Shown here: positions 15,954 through 24,436 of the stretch, piece after piece
Layout of the letters: every line of letters begins with the position of its first letter
Position numbering within the stretch: position 1 is the stretch's first letter
Assembly (NCBI RefSeq): GCF_000987775.1
Contig: NZ_LAHO01000005.1
Coordinates: forward strand, 124,001 to 188,000
Direction of reading: 5' to 3'
Length of the DNA: 64,000 bases
Source: Arsukibacterium ikkense
Lineage (GTDB): Bacteria; Pseudomonadota; Gammaproteobacteria; Enterobacterales; Alteromonadaceae
Position numbers and translations under genes: made by a program
The notes under the pieces: model-generated
What the model saw: only the letters and a program-made list of their open reading frames with translations
What the model was told of the DNA's origin: nothing
Databases searched by the model: none

Positions 15954-17635
15954 GGCTGATCAGTAGCCGGGCTGGCTTTATTGGCCTTAATTTGCTTAGT
16001 CAGGGTGGCCGTGCATTCCAGCGATACCAGAATGGCTGCCGCCAGCACCACTAAGTCCAGGGTAAATAAGAACCAGTCGCCCTTATCATAAAAGCTTTTT
16101 AATTGGGTGAGTAAAGCCAGGGTAGTCATTACCAGCAGGAAAATTAACGGCCCCAGGGTGTACCACATTGGCCGGCGTTTTTTCACCAGCATCACGGTAA
16201 TAACCAGCAAGGTTAAGCCAGCCAGCAACTGGTTAGTGGTACCGAATAATGGCCAAATCAGCATGCCACCGGCACCATCGCCACCAGCGCCAAAGGCCAG
16301 CAACAAACACGAGCCCACGGCTAAAAAGGTAGCCGGCGCCGCTTTTTGCATCCAGCCGACATTGTAAATATGGCCCCATTCCTGAAAGATATAGCGTTGC
16401 AGGCGCAGGCCGGTATCCATTGTGGTACCGGCAAACAGCACTACCATGACGGTTAATAAGGTTTGTGCCAGCACGGTATCCAGACCGATACCTTGCTGCA
16501 GAATATTGGCGCCGCCATTGATAAAGGCAGAAACACCACCCTGGCCAAAACTGTGATAAATAGCCTGCCAGTCGGCCAGAGAGGCAAAACCGGCGGTAGC
16601 GGCAATAATGGCAGCTAATGCCAGCGAACCTTCGCCAACGGCACCAAAGTAACCAACAAAGCGCACGTCAGGCTCTTTATCCAATTGTTTTGAGGTGGTA
16701 CCACTTGACACCAGACCATGAAAGCCCGAAATGGCGCCACAGGCAATGGTGACAAACAGCAGTGGGATCATCGACGGTGTGCCTTCTGGCAACTCATTGT
16801 TAAAGGCCGGTGCGACGATTTCCGGGCCGGAAATAAGTACCGCGCCATACACCAGGATTAAACCGATAAACAGCTGAATACCGTTAATATAATCGCGTGG
16901 CTGCAATAGCATCCACACCGGTAACAAGGAAGCAATGGCGGCATAAGCAAATAGAATAACAATCCAGCTCTGGCGGGCACTAAAACCGGCAATACTGTCT
17001 GGCAGCGCCAGCGGGATCATCGGCCCGGCATAGATCATTGCGTAAAGCGCCACCACACCAATAATGGTGACCAGTAACAGGCCAATAATTTTGCGGTAAA
17101 TCAGCTGACCAATAATCAGTGCGACGATAATGGCACCCCACACCGGCAGGGTAGCGCTGGGGAAATTAATCAGCTGGCCGGAAATTACCACCGCAAACAC
17201 GGCGTTCACCATTAACAGCACCAGAAAAATCACGATCATAAAGATACTGCGGGCGCGGTTGCCAACGATATCGCCGGTTAACGAACCAATAGATTTTGCT
17301 TTGTTGCGGGCGCTGGCCCAGATAGCGCCGGCATCGTGCACCCCGGCAAAGAAAATAGTACCGAATACCACCCATAAAAAGGCCGGCACCCAGCCCCAGA
17401 TCACTGCTATCGCCGGGCCGATTATCGGTGCCGCACCGGCTACCGAGGTAAAATGGTGGCCCCACAGTATATATTTGTTAGTGGGAACATAGTCGATGCC
17501 GTCCTGCATCTCATGCGCAGGAGTGCGAAAGTGCGGGTCAACTTTGAAGATTTTTTCGCAGATAAACTTAGAGTAGACAAAGTAGCCCAGCGCCATGGCG
17601 CCTAAGCCCATCAACATCAAAAATATCGCATTCAT
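15950..17635 (-). CDS. cstA: CstA-family carbon starvation/pyruvate or peptide transporter
   Basis: 561 residues with about 15 membrane helices. Family motifs are intact: the N-terminal YFVYSKFICEKIFKVD region, DGIDYVPTNKYILWGHHF, AGAAPIIGPAIAVIWGW and the GVHDAGAIWAS segment. The protein is of the shorter class (E. coli CstA is about 700 residues). CstA proteins import pyruvate or peptides and are induced by starvation. Here it leads an operon with the Cys-Cys protein and an ArsA-like ATPase, with overlaps at both junctions. The precise substrate is not decided by sequence. Confidence 0.9.
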   Translation of the reverse strand: MNAIFLMLMGLGAMALGYFVYSKFICEKIFKVDPHFRTPAHEMQDGIDYVPTNKYILWGHHFTSVAGAAPIIGPAIAVIWGWVPAFLWVVFGTIFFAGVHDAGAIWASARNKAKSIGSLTGDIVGNRARSIFMIVIFLVLLMVNAVFAVVISGQLINFPSATLPVWGAIIVALIIGQLIYRKIIGLLLVTIIGVVALYAMIYAGPMIPLALPDSIAGFSARQSWIVILFAYAAIASLLPVWMLLQPRDYINGIQLFIGLILVYGAVLISGPEIVAPAFNNELPEGTPSMIPLLFVTIACGAISGFHGLVSSGTTSKQLDKEPDVRFVGYFGAVGEGSLALAAIIAATAGFASLADWQAIYHSFGQGGVSAFINGGANILQQGIGLDTVLAQTLLTVMVVLFAGTTMDTGLRLQRYIFQEWGHIYNVGWMQKAAPATFLAVGSCLLLAFGAGGDGAGGMLIWPLFGTTNQLLAGLTLLVITVMLVKKRRPMWYTLGPLIFLLVMTTLALLTQLKSFYDKGDWFLFTLDLVVLAAAILVSLECTATLTKQIKANKASPATDQP

Positions 17636-17716
17636 TCAACACCCTCTGGCCAGATACTAAGACTCGATAAGCATAGTACATCAGTCATTAAAGGATAGGG
17701 ATGCGACTAAAGTCTA

Positions 17717-17747
17717 ACGTCAGTCTGCCTGAAAGGCAGACTGACAG
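17717..17747. terminator. Perfect hairpin between ydbL and cstA
   Basis: TCAGTCTGCCT (17720-17730), GAA loop and AGGCAGACTGA (17734-17744) form an 11-bp stem, extendable by flanking pairs. It lies 19 bp after the ydbL stop and about 80 bp upstream of the cstA start. It lacks a U-tract, so it may protect the mRNA end more than terminate. Confidence 0.45.
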
Positions 17748-17762
17748 TGAATAAACGTTGTG

Positions 17763-18119
17763 TTAGCGTTTCTGGATCCATTTACCATCAAGCAAAATAA
17801 AGTGGCCGTTGGCAGTGCGTTCTATGGCTTTCTGGCCGGCGATGGCTTCAATTTCGGCTACGCCAATATTGTTTTCCCGGGCCAGACGCGTGTATTCAGC
17901 GCGTCGCGCGTCGTTGATCAGTTTAACGATAGCGGCCGCATCTGCCGAATCGGTAACCGGCGCCAGATAACCGTTGGCCTGCTCACCTACCAGCCCTTGT
18001 TCTTTAGCCGGTTGCAGTGCCTGCATGGCTTGTTGTAAGGTCATGGCTAAGGCTGGGACACTAACAGCCAGCATTGCCAGGCAACCCAGCATGGTTAGTT
18101 TTTGCGTTAATTTGTTCAT
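17763..18119 (-). CDS. ydbL: YdbL-like periplasmic protein (DUF1318)
   Basis: 118 residues from the ATG at 18119, chosen because an AAGGAG site lies 6 nt upstream; the frame is open back to 18164 but has no ribosome site there. A signal peptide ends near ALA. The mature part has the DUF1318 pattern, with alternating small helices and the ending HFILLDGKWIQKR. It is the third gene of ydbH-ynbE-ydbL. In E. coli the product is periplasmic and is reported to assist the YdbH-YnbE lipid-transport bridge. Confidence 0.85.
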   Translation of the reverse strand: MNKLTQKLTMLGCLAMLAVSVPALAMTLQQAMQALQPAKEQGLVGEQANGYLAPVTDSADAAAIVKLINDARRAEYTRLARENNIGVAEIEAIAGQKAIERTANGHFILLDGKWIQKR

Positions 18120-18129
18120 CACACGCTCC

Positions 18130-18318
18130 TTAAAATAGGCCACTGGCATCGCTAAACAGCTCATCTAACTGTTTATCAACCCGGATATAAATTTCATGCT
18201 GAATTTTGACGTTCAGATTGATGTTAATCGGCTCGTTGGGCAAGGCCACCTCGACCCTGGGGGTACAGGCTGAGACCATCAGCACAGCTGCCAGCGCAGC
18301 CAGCGGTATTACCTTCAT
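18130..18318 (-). CDS. ynbE: YnbE-like outer-membrane lipoprotein
   Basis: 62 residues. The lipobox MVSAC gives a mature N-terminal Cys18, followed by a beta-rich stretch (PININLNVKIQHEIYIRVDKQ). E. coli YnbE is the outer-membrane partner that completes the YdbH bridge. Its ATG overlaps the ydbH stop by 4 bp (ATGA), which supports stoichiometric translation. Confidence 0.87.
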   Translation of the reverse strand: MKVIPLAALAAVLMVSACTPRVEVALPNEPININLNVKIQHEIYIRVDKQLDELFSDASGLF

Positions 18319-21059
18319 TTCTTTTCTCCTGCAGCGGGCGCAGCCGCTTGTTTTTGTTGAATATACTGTTGTACCCGTTTTGTTATGGTGTCGTTGAGTT
18401 TATTAGTTAATTGCAAGCTGGTGAGCATGGCAGGCAAGTCTTCTTCCAGATTGATATTCAGATTAATGGCACGTCCTTGCTGTAAGGCTGGGTTTAACCC
18501 TTGTAAGTTCAATGCCAGCAATAATTTACCGGAAGTATCATAGCTTACTTCGCTGGCCAGCACGGAAAAATGAAAATCTTCCAGTGCGCTGAACACCGTT
18601 TGCATACTTTGATTCGCGATACCTATGCCGCTGCTTGGAGCAGAGCGGTACTGAATTTTACCGCCAGGCGCTTCGGCGGCGACCCGTCCTGCTTCAACAG
18701 TTATTCCGGCCTGGCCAAGGGTTACAGGAATAGTGCCGGACAGTTTACCCTGGCCTTTGATATCAGTGCTCGGATGCTGCTGCAGTAACTGAGCAATGTC
18801 CAAGTGCGTAAGCTGCAGCGTAAGCTGGTTCTGGCTTTGTGCAAAATCCAGTTGCGTTGCTGTGGTACTTAGCGTGCCGCCCATCAGCTGCAATGACAGT
18901 TGCTCTAATGTCAGTACACCGCGCTCAGGCAGTTCAAATGTTGACTGATAGCCTGCGGCGATTTGCAGTGGCCCCGCGTCCAGGCCATGGTTAATATGGT
19001 TAATAACCAGATTAGCTGTTGTCAGCTGAAACAGCTCGCTTTGCAGCGTCAGCTGCAGATCTGCAGACAGGCCCTGAAATAAGCTGCGATCATAAATGCC
19101 GGCCAGATCGCGCAGTTGTAACTGATTGTTACCCGTTAACTGGCCAGCCTGCCAGTTTAGCTGGCCACTGCCACCAAGCCGGCCACGGTTTAATTCCAGC
19201 AGGGCTGGCCAGTCGCTAAAGCTACTGGCCAGCGGGTTGCCGGCTAACATAAACAGATCGGCCAGTTGCCAGTTAAGGCTGAGTGTCGCATCCTGCCAGT
19301 TTAGCTGATGCACCAGGCGCAAGCCGCTGTCATTATGCAGGTTACCCTGTAATGCCAACGTAATATTGTCGGCCTGCTGCGCCAACTGAGTTGTGGCTTG
19401 CCATTGCCAGTGTTGCTGCTTAACCGCTGCCTGCTGTAAACCTGTAATAGTGGCGTCGATAGCGCTACTTAATTGCAAACCTGTTGCTGCGCTCTGTTGT
19501 AGCTGCAAATCGCTAACGTTAACGACCAGCTGCTCAATACTGCCGGAGGCATGTTGCATATTTTGGATAGTGGCGCTGATCTGACTGGCTAGCTGTAGTG
19601 TGTCACGCTGGTGCAGTTGTGTATCTGCCAGCTTGATAACTGCCGATTTGATAGTAAACTGCGGATGCTGCACGGCCAGACTAAGCTGACTATTATCCAG
19701 TAGTTTCAGCTGCCAGTTATCAGCCTGCCAATGGCCGCTGAGCCCGGTGTGCAATTGCAGTTGGTGCAGGTTAATATTGTGCTCAGGTAACGTCAGCCTG
19801 GCTAGGGCTGCGGTTAATGTTGCACTGGTGATAGTAAGCCTGGGGCTGGCCGCTAAGTTCAGACTTAGCTCGCTGGTCAGAGTAACGGCATTCGGGCCCT
19901 CGCTGCTTAACTGCAATTGTAATGGCAACGCCGCCAGATCCAGAGCTGCTGTGGCTTCTGAACTGATTGTAAGCTGCACCGGGTTCAGCTGAAGGCCATA
20001 TTCAGCAAAGGTTGCAGCTAATGCCGGTTCAGTCAGTGTCGCATTCGCACTGAGCTGCCAACGCTCGACCACCTGATTTTTCAGGCTTAGCTCAGCGCTA
20101 AACTCGCCTTTTAGTAGCCCCAGCTGCGGCAAATAAAATGGATCGGGTGCGCGGGCAATCAGCTTACCAGCAATATCATGGCTGCTTAGCAGCTTGCTAA
20201 GATCGCCGTCTGCCGGTAACTGCCAGCTCAGTTTGCTGTAAAGCTGCACTGGTTGTTGAAATTGCGCCAGCCAGGCTTCGGGCAAGTTAAGCCCCCATTG
20301 TTGCAACAGGGCCTGGTTGGCAGGCGACGGTGGTGAGATGGCCAGCATCAATTCGGTTTCCGCCAGGTTTTGCCCGGGGTTGAGCTGTTGCTTTAAGCTT
20401 AAGCCAAATTGCTGCTCTTGTTGCAGGGTTAACCTTAACATGGGCTGCGGTGTGGCTTGATAATAGGCGTCTAATACTAACGGGGCTGTCTCTGGCAACG
20501 CAGCTGCGGCTGTACTGGTCATAACAAGTCTGCTCTGCCAGTAGGGATGGCCGGTATTGGCTGCTGCCGCGTTTACCTCGTCGCTATTACGATAGCTGAG
20601 CTGACCAGTTAGCTGCAGCTGGCATTGGCCTGCCGGGCAGGGCAGGTTTAAAACGGTGTCGGTAACGCTGATATAGTGTGGCAGCCAATCGGGCAATTGC
20701 CATTGCTTGGGTAAGCTTAAGGCTTTGTTGTCAGTTTGCGGTGTTGTATGGCTAGCACTGGCCAGCGAGATCTGCCCCGGGCCAACCGTCAGCCGGCTTA
20801 GTTTGGGTTTAAACGGTTGCGGCCACTGCCAGCTGATATTAACATCTTGCAGATCAATCTGATGCCTGACGCCATTTTGCTGCAGGCTAAATTGTAGCCG
20901 CCGCAACTGCACGCTGCTTATGGTTAGCCGGCTAATATCCAGCTGTAAATCACGCACTCCGGCCTGGCTGATTTGCTGTTGTAAATACCAATAGCCAGCT
21001 GCAGCTAATACCGGCAAACCGATAACAAAAATGAGCAGTGCTTTTACTAAACGTCGCAT
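18315..21059 (-). CDS. ydbH: YdbH, AsmA-like intermembrane phospholipid transport protein
   Basis: 914 residues, close to the E. coli protein (879). One N-terminal membrane helix (about 5-25) anchors a very long periplasmic part made of repeated beta-strand segments rich in Gln/Leu/Thr, as expected for a bridge-like lipid channel. The family works redundantly with TamB and YhdP to carry phospholipids to the outer membrane. The neighbours ynbE and ydbL confirm the identification. The codon-rich leucine/glutamine bias is part of the fold and not a sign of transfer. Confidence 0.88.
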   Translation of the reverse strand: MRRLVKALLIFVIGLPVLAAAGYWYLQQQISQAGVRDLQLDISRLTISSVQLRRLQFSLQQNGVRHQIDLQDVNISWQWPQPFKPKLSRLTVGPGQISLASASHTTPQTDNKALSLPKQWQLPDWLPHYISVTDTVLNLPCPAGQCQLQLTGQLSYRNSDEVNAAAANTGHPYWQSRLVMTSTAAAALPETAPLVLDAYYQATPQPMLRLTLQQEQQFGLSLKQQLNPGQNLAETELMLAISPPSPANQALLQQWGLNLPEAWLAQFQQPVQLYSKLSWQLPADGDLSKLLSSHDIAGKLIARAPDPFYLPQLGLLKGEFSAELSLKNQVVERWQLSANATLTEPALAATFAEYGLQLNPVQLTISSEATAALDLAALPLQLQLSSEGPNAVTLTSELSLNLAASPRLTITSATLTAALARLTLPEHNINLHQLQLHTGLSGHWQADNWQLKLLDNSQLSLAVQHPQFTIKSAVIKLADTQLHQRDTLQLASQISATIQNMQHASGSIEQLVVNVSDLQLQQSAATGLQLSSAIDATITGLQQAAVKQQHWQWQATTQLAQQADNITLALQGNLHNDSGLRLVHQLNWQDATLSLNWQLADLFMLAGNPLASSFSDWPALLELNRGRLGGSGQLNWQAGQLTGNNQLQLRDLAGIYDRSLFQGLSADLQLTLQSELFQLTTANLVINHINHGLDAGPLQIAAGYQSTFELPERGVLTLEQLSLQLMGGTLSTTATQLDFAQSQNQLTLQLTHLDIAQLLQQHPSTDIKGQGKLSGTIPVTLGQAGITVEAGRVAAEAPGGKIQYRSAPSSGIGIANQSMQTVFSALEDFHFSVLASEVSYDTSGKLLLALNLQGLNPALQQGRAINLNINLEEDLPAMLTSLQLTNKLNDTITKRVQQYIQQKQAAAPAAGEKK

Positions 21060-21195
21060 AGCGTGTCCTGAGGCACCAACCAGTAAGTCATTAACTGGTA
21101 AGAATAAACAGTAATGTAGTTAAACCTACCTGAATAAGTTCTGAATTAGCAAGGTAGCCTGCTAACGCGGTATTCACCAGTAATTTGTAGTAATT

Positions 21196-21223
21196 AAAAA
21201 AGGGCAGCCCTGCGGCCGCCCTT
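21196..21223 (-). terminator. Terminator of the M28 peptidase gene
   Basis: On the minus strand AAGGGC, GGCCGCAGGGC and GCCCTTTTTT form a GC-rich stem followed by a run of six U, 28 bp after the peptidase stop. This is a typical intrinsic terminator. Between it and the ydbH start (21060-21195) no gene is seen. Confidence 0.8.
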
Positions 21224-21250
21224 ATCAGAATAGCAGTTAATTAAATTAGA

Positions 21251-22945
21251 TTACTGGCGTGCTTCGGCAGACGCATCGCGAATGGCCCGAAATTCGTTGC
21301 CATTATACCAGTTTGGCCACTGCCGGCTGTTCGCCAGTTCGTTACCCACCCGGAAGTACAGGAATAAGTCTTGCTGGGCGCCACGCAAGTCGAAATCGTC
21401 ACGCCATTCATCCTGCACTTTGTGGTAGCAACAGCTATTATATTCAGCGCGCTGCGCGGCGCCCCATTCAGCACCGTGTTGATAGTGGTCATTACCGCCT
21501 TTAGCATACAGGATAGGCACACCTTTTTTCGACATATTGAAGTGATCTGACCGATAGGCAATGCCGGCTTCAGGGTTCGGTTCCTGCACCGCATAGCGAC
21601 CTTGCTGTTCGGTATACTTCACCAGAATTTGTTCTACCTCAGTATTGCCCAGGCCAACAATCACCATATCTTTCATCGGGCCGTACATGTTCATTACGTC
21701 CATATTGATTGCCGCTGCGGTTTTTTCAAGCGGGAATACCGGGTTGGCGGCATACCAGGCAGAGCCTAATAAACCACGCTCTTCAGCGGTAACCAGCACA
21801 AATACCACCGAGCGCTCTGGCTGCGGTTGTTTGGCAAAATATTCGGCCAGGGCAATAACAGCGCCAGTGCCACTGGCATTGTCCTGGGCACCATTAAACA
21901 CTTTGTTGCTCGGGTTAGAAAAATCCATGCCAAGATGGTCCCAGTGCGCCATATACAACACGTATTCATCCGGGTATTTGCTGCCTTCAATAAAACCCAC
22001 TACGTTGCTGGAAGTGAGCTCTCTGAGGTTGTTGTTTACCGATACCGAGGCTTTAGCATTTAATGGCACGGGCGCAAAATCAGCTTGCAGTGCCTGTTTA
22101 TGCATAGTGGCTAAGTCGGTGCCAATGTTCGCGAACAGCTTTTCTGCAGACTCAGTGGTTAACCAACCCTCAACTTTAGAACGGCTCATGTTTTTATCTT
22201 CATTCACCAGATCAAATTTGATAGGCGATCCATGGGCTACCACTCCCCAGCCATAGCTGGCTGGTGCAGTTTCATGAATAATCAGCGCCATGGCAGCACC
22301 CTGACGGGCGGCCTCTTCAAATTTATAAGTCCAGCGACCGTAGTAGGTCATGGCATTGCCATTAAATAGCTCAGGGTCCTGTGTGGCATAGCCCGGATCG
22401 TTGACAAACATCACCACTGTTTTGCCTTTAACATCCAGCCCTGCATAGTCGTTCCAGTTGTACTCTGGCGCAACAATACCGTAGCCGACAAACACCATCT
22501 CGCTTTCTTCCACGCTAACCTGTTCAGTCACCTGCGTCGTCCAGGCAATCATTTCATCACGGTACTTAAAGCTTCCCGGCAGGTTATCGCCGCTTAAGCG
22601 CATGTCGGTAACTTGTTTCGGGTCGATTTGTACTAATGATACGGCTTGCTTGTAACTGTCGCCGTCAATCGGCTTTAAGCCAATCCGTCGAAAATTATCT
22701 TCCAGATAAGCCACTGTTAGCTCTTCGCCTTTGGTAGCAGGCGCCCGGCCCTGAAATTCATCAGCAGACAGGGTTTTGATATATTCGCCTAAGCGTGGGT
22801 TAAATTCCGTGTCGACCAGCGCCAAGCCTGCTTCGGTTGTCTGGCTGGCTTCGGTTGACACTTCAGGCTGTTTTGAGCAAGCGCCCAGTGTCAGCATACT
22901 GGCTAACGTCAGGCAGAGAATTGAAAACTTTTGACATGTTTCCAT
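21251..22945 (-). CDS. M28-family metallopeptidase, lipoprotein
   Basis: 564 residues. The signal ends in a lipobox (LTLGAC, Cys23). A PA-like insert (about 150-290) precedes the di-zinc M28 catalytic domain. The ligands are recognisable: His in MAHWDHLG, bridging Asp in DNASGTG, catalytic and metal Glu pair in TAEERGLLGS, Asp in INMDVMN, His in RSDHFNMS. Such secreted aminopeptidases or glutamate carboxypeptidases release amino acids from peptides. It stands alone, with its own terminator. Confidence 0.9.
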   Translation of the reverse strand: METCQKFSILCLTLASMLTLGACSKQPEVSTEASQTTEAGLALVDTEFNPRLGEYIKTLSADEFQGRAPATKGEELTVAYLEDNFRRIGLKPIDGDSYKQAVSLVQIDPKQVTDMRLSGDNLPGSFKYRDEMIAWTTQVTEQVSVEESEMVFVGYGIVAPEYNWNDYAGLDVKGKTVVMFVNDPGYATQDPELFNGNAMTYYGRWTYKFEEAARQGAAMALIIHETAPASYGWGVVAHGSPIKFDLVNEDKNMSRSKVEGWLTTESAEKLFANIGTDLATMHKQALQADFAPVPLNAKASVSVNNNLRELTSSNVVGFIEGSKYPDEYVLYMAHWDHLGMDFSNPSNKVFNGAQDNASGTGAVIALAEYFAKQPQPERSVVFVLVTAEERGLLGSAWYAANPVFPLEKTAAAINMDVMNMYGPMKDMVIVGLGNTEVEQILVKYTEQQGRYAVQEPNPEAGIAYRSDHFNMSKKGVPILYAKGGNDHYQHGAEWGAAQRAEYNSCCYHKVQDEWRDDFDLRGAQQDLFLYFRVGNELANSRQWPNWYNGNEFRAIRDASAEARQ

Positions 22946-23019
22946 AGTGGCTCCAATGTAAACTTGGTTGTTATTAATTGTTTTGTTATTTTGGTTTTCG
23001 CTGTGGCTTAAATGCAGGC

Positions 23020-23616
23020 TTAGTCAGCGTAGCCCCAGGGAACAGATGGCAGCGCCACTTCTTTGGTCAGGTCGAAATCAACCCGGAACTCACGGCCTTC
23101 GCGGATCAACCGGTAGCTGAATTTTTCAGGGTAGATAAACATTTGCCAGATGTTAGTATTGGACTGCGGGATACCGCGGCTGGTAAACAGTTCTTTGGAG
23201 TACTGATCCGCATGGAATGACTGCGCGGTTGCCCAGCCTGCGTCCAGCGTCTGACCGCCATACATGGTTTGGTCGTCGTGGCTGCCATCAGCGTTGCGGT
23301 GATCATGCTTTAAGGTTAAACCTGAACCTGTTTTGGTGATAATCCAGGTGCGGGAATGATTATCGCCAACATGAAACGGAATTTGTAACTGAGTGTCTGT
23401 ACATTTGCGCACGTGCATAATTAACGCACCTTCAAAACCTGGCGCAGGTGGGTTATTTACGGCGATTTCACCGGCAAAGGCTTTGCCGCAAAGTGCTTTG
23501 AGGTTGTTGAAGTAAGCATCATGGCTGTCGATAGACACTAAAGGGGCGTCCTGAACAATATTGGCGCTGGCGCCTAAGCTGAATATCAGGGCGGTAGCGA
23601 TAAGAGTCTTTTGCAT
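23020..23616 (-). CDS. Secreted hypothetical protein
   Basis: 198 residues with a clear signal peptide (cut near GASA18). The mature part has two Cys that could pair (ALCGKAF and VRKCTD), a His-rich central segment (HVGDNHSRTWIITKT, LKHDHRNADGSHDD) and a beta-rich C-terminus. I know similar proteins from marine gammaproteobacteria but no named family or function. It is separated by about 75 bp from the peptidase on the same strand and could share its transcript. Confidence 0.65.
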   Translation of the reverse strand: MQKTLIATALIFSLGASANIVQDAPLVSIDSHDAYFNNLKALCGKAFAGEIAVNNPPAPGFEGALIMHVRKCTDTQLQIPFHVGDNHSRTWIITKTGSGLTLKHDHRNADGSHDDQTMYGGQTLDAGWATAQSFHADQYSKELFTSRGIPQSNTNIWQMFIYPEKFSYRLIREGREFRVDFDLTKEVALPSVPWGYAD

Positions 23617-23728
23617 ATTTTTCTCCTTTTAAGACAGCCGTACTATACCTGTATTGCGTAATAGCATCAAACCTGAGGCTTAAACCGCTATGCTATGGGC
23701 TAACATTGCCTGCAACTATGGATTGATT

Positions 23729-24001
23729 ATGAAAAACGAACTTGATGGTAAATTATTATTAAATGTCTATGCCAAAGTGGAAAAACATGGCAAGGCAGTA
23801 ACCACGGATCACGGTGCCGGTTTTAGCCTGGATGGCTTAACGGTAAGTCAGGGCTTTGATGGTTATGAGGTGTATTTTGCCTCAGCCAAAGTGCAACTTA
23901 GCATGGGCTTTCATCATAAATGGCACAGTGATGCGCAAAACGAAAAAGACATGGATGCGTTTATTGAGCTGATTAAGCATATTAACAACCATTACAATTA
24001 G
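23729..24001 (+). CDS. DUF3081-like small protein
   Basis: 90 residues if translation begins at the ATG at 23729 (MKNELDGKLLLNVY); the frame is open back to 23690 but those codons look non-coding. The GFDGYEVYFASAKVQLSMGFHHKWH block and acidic C-terminal helix resemble DUF3081 proteins of Vibrio and Shewanella. Soluble; function unknown. It is divergent from the secreted protein at 23020-23616. Confidence 0.65.
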   Translation: MKNELDGKLLLNVYAKVEKHGKAVTTDHGAGFSLDGLTVSQGFDGYEVYFASAKVQLSMGFHHKWHSDAQNEKDMDAFIELIKHINNHYN

Positions 24002-24173
24002 TTGCACTATTAGCCATATCACTAAGGCGGCATTCAGATATTACTGTTATCATGCGGCGCAATATAACCGATGACAATCGGTAGACGTGCGCCAAGCTGA
24101 TAGACGGCTAAAAGGCTATTGCTATCTGGCGGCTGCCAAGGTAAAGTGGCCGCCGTCAATCATATCTGATAGA

Positions 24174-24339
24174 CCAGAAGAGGCGCGTTAACCAGGCAAC
24201 CTGTGACAGAAGGCTATACTTCGCAGCGCAGGTCAGGGGGATTAACGCCGAGAAAGTCCGCTATATAGTAGGCGTACTTTCGGTTGGGCAGGCTGAATCC
24301 TGCCGACTGTCACCTGTTTGTTTGGTGGAGAGCTTCTGG
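24174..24339 (+). ncRNA. Lysine riboswitch (L box) upstream of lysC
   Basis: The aptamer is bounded by complementary ends, CCAGAAG (24174-24180) and CTTCTGG (24333-24339), closing the P1 stem. Inside are the conserved lysine-riboswitch signatures: AGAGGCGCGTT, GTCAGGGGGATTAACGCCGA, GGCAGGCTGAATCCTGCC, CTGTCACC and GGTGGAGAGCTTCTGG. The E. coli lysC leader shares the CCAGAAGAGGCGCGTT start. Lysine binding should switch off lysC expression. The remainder of 24002-24173 holds a GGCGGC/GCCGCC hairpin (about 24130-24155) and nothing else that I can name. Confidence 0.94.
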
Positions 24340-24436
24340 CCTTTGTTATCGATAGCAACGGTCTGTTTTCATTCCCGTTTTGCTGCAATTAGCAAAAGCC
24401 ATGCTCTGCTTATTTTATTCGTAAGGAGAGACACCC

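Noticed and set aside
21645-22256. 203-residue plus-strand frame
   Set aside because: It lies wholly antisense to the M28 peptidase, whose zinc motifs are intact; the frame is a low-stop shadow.
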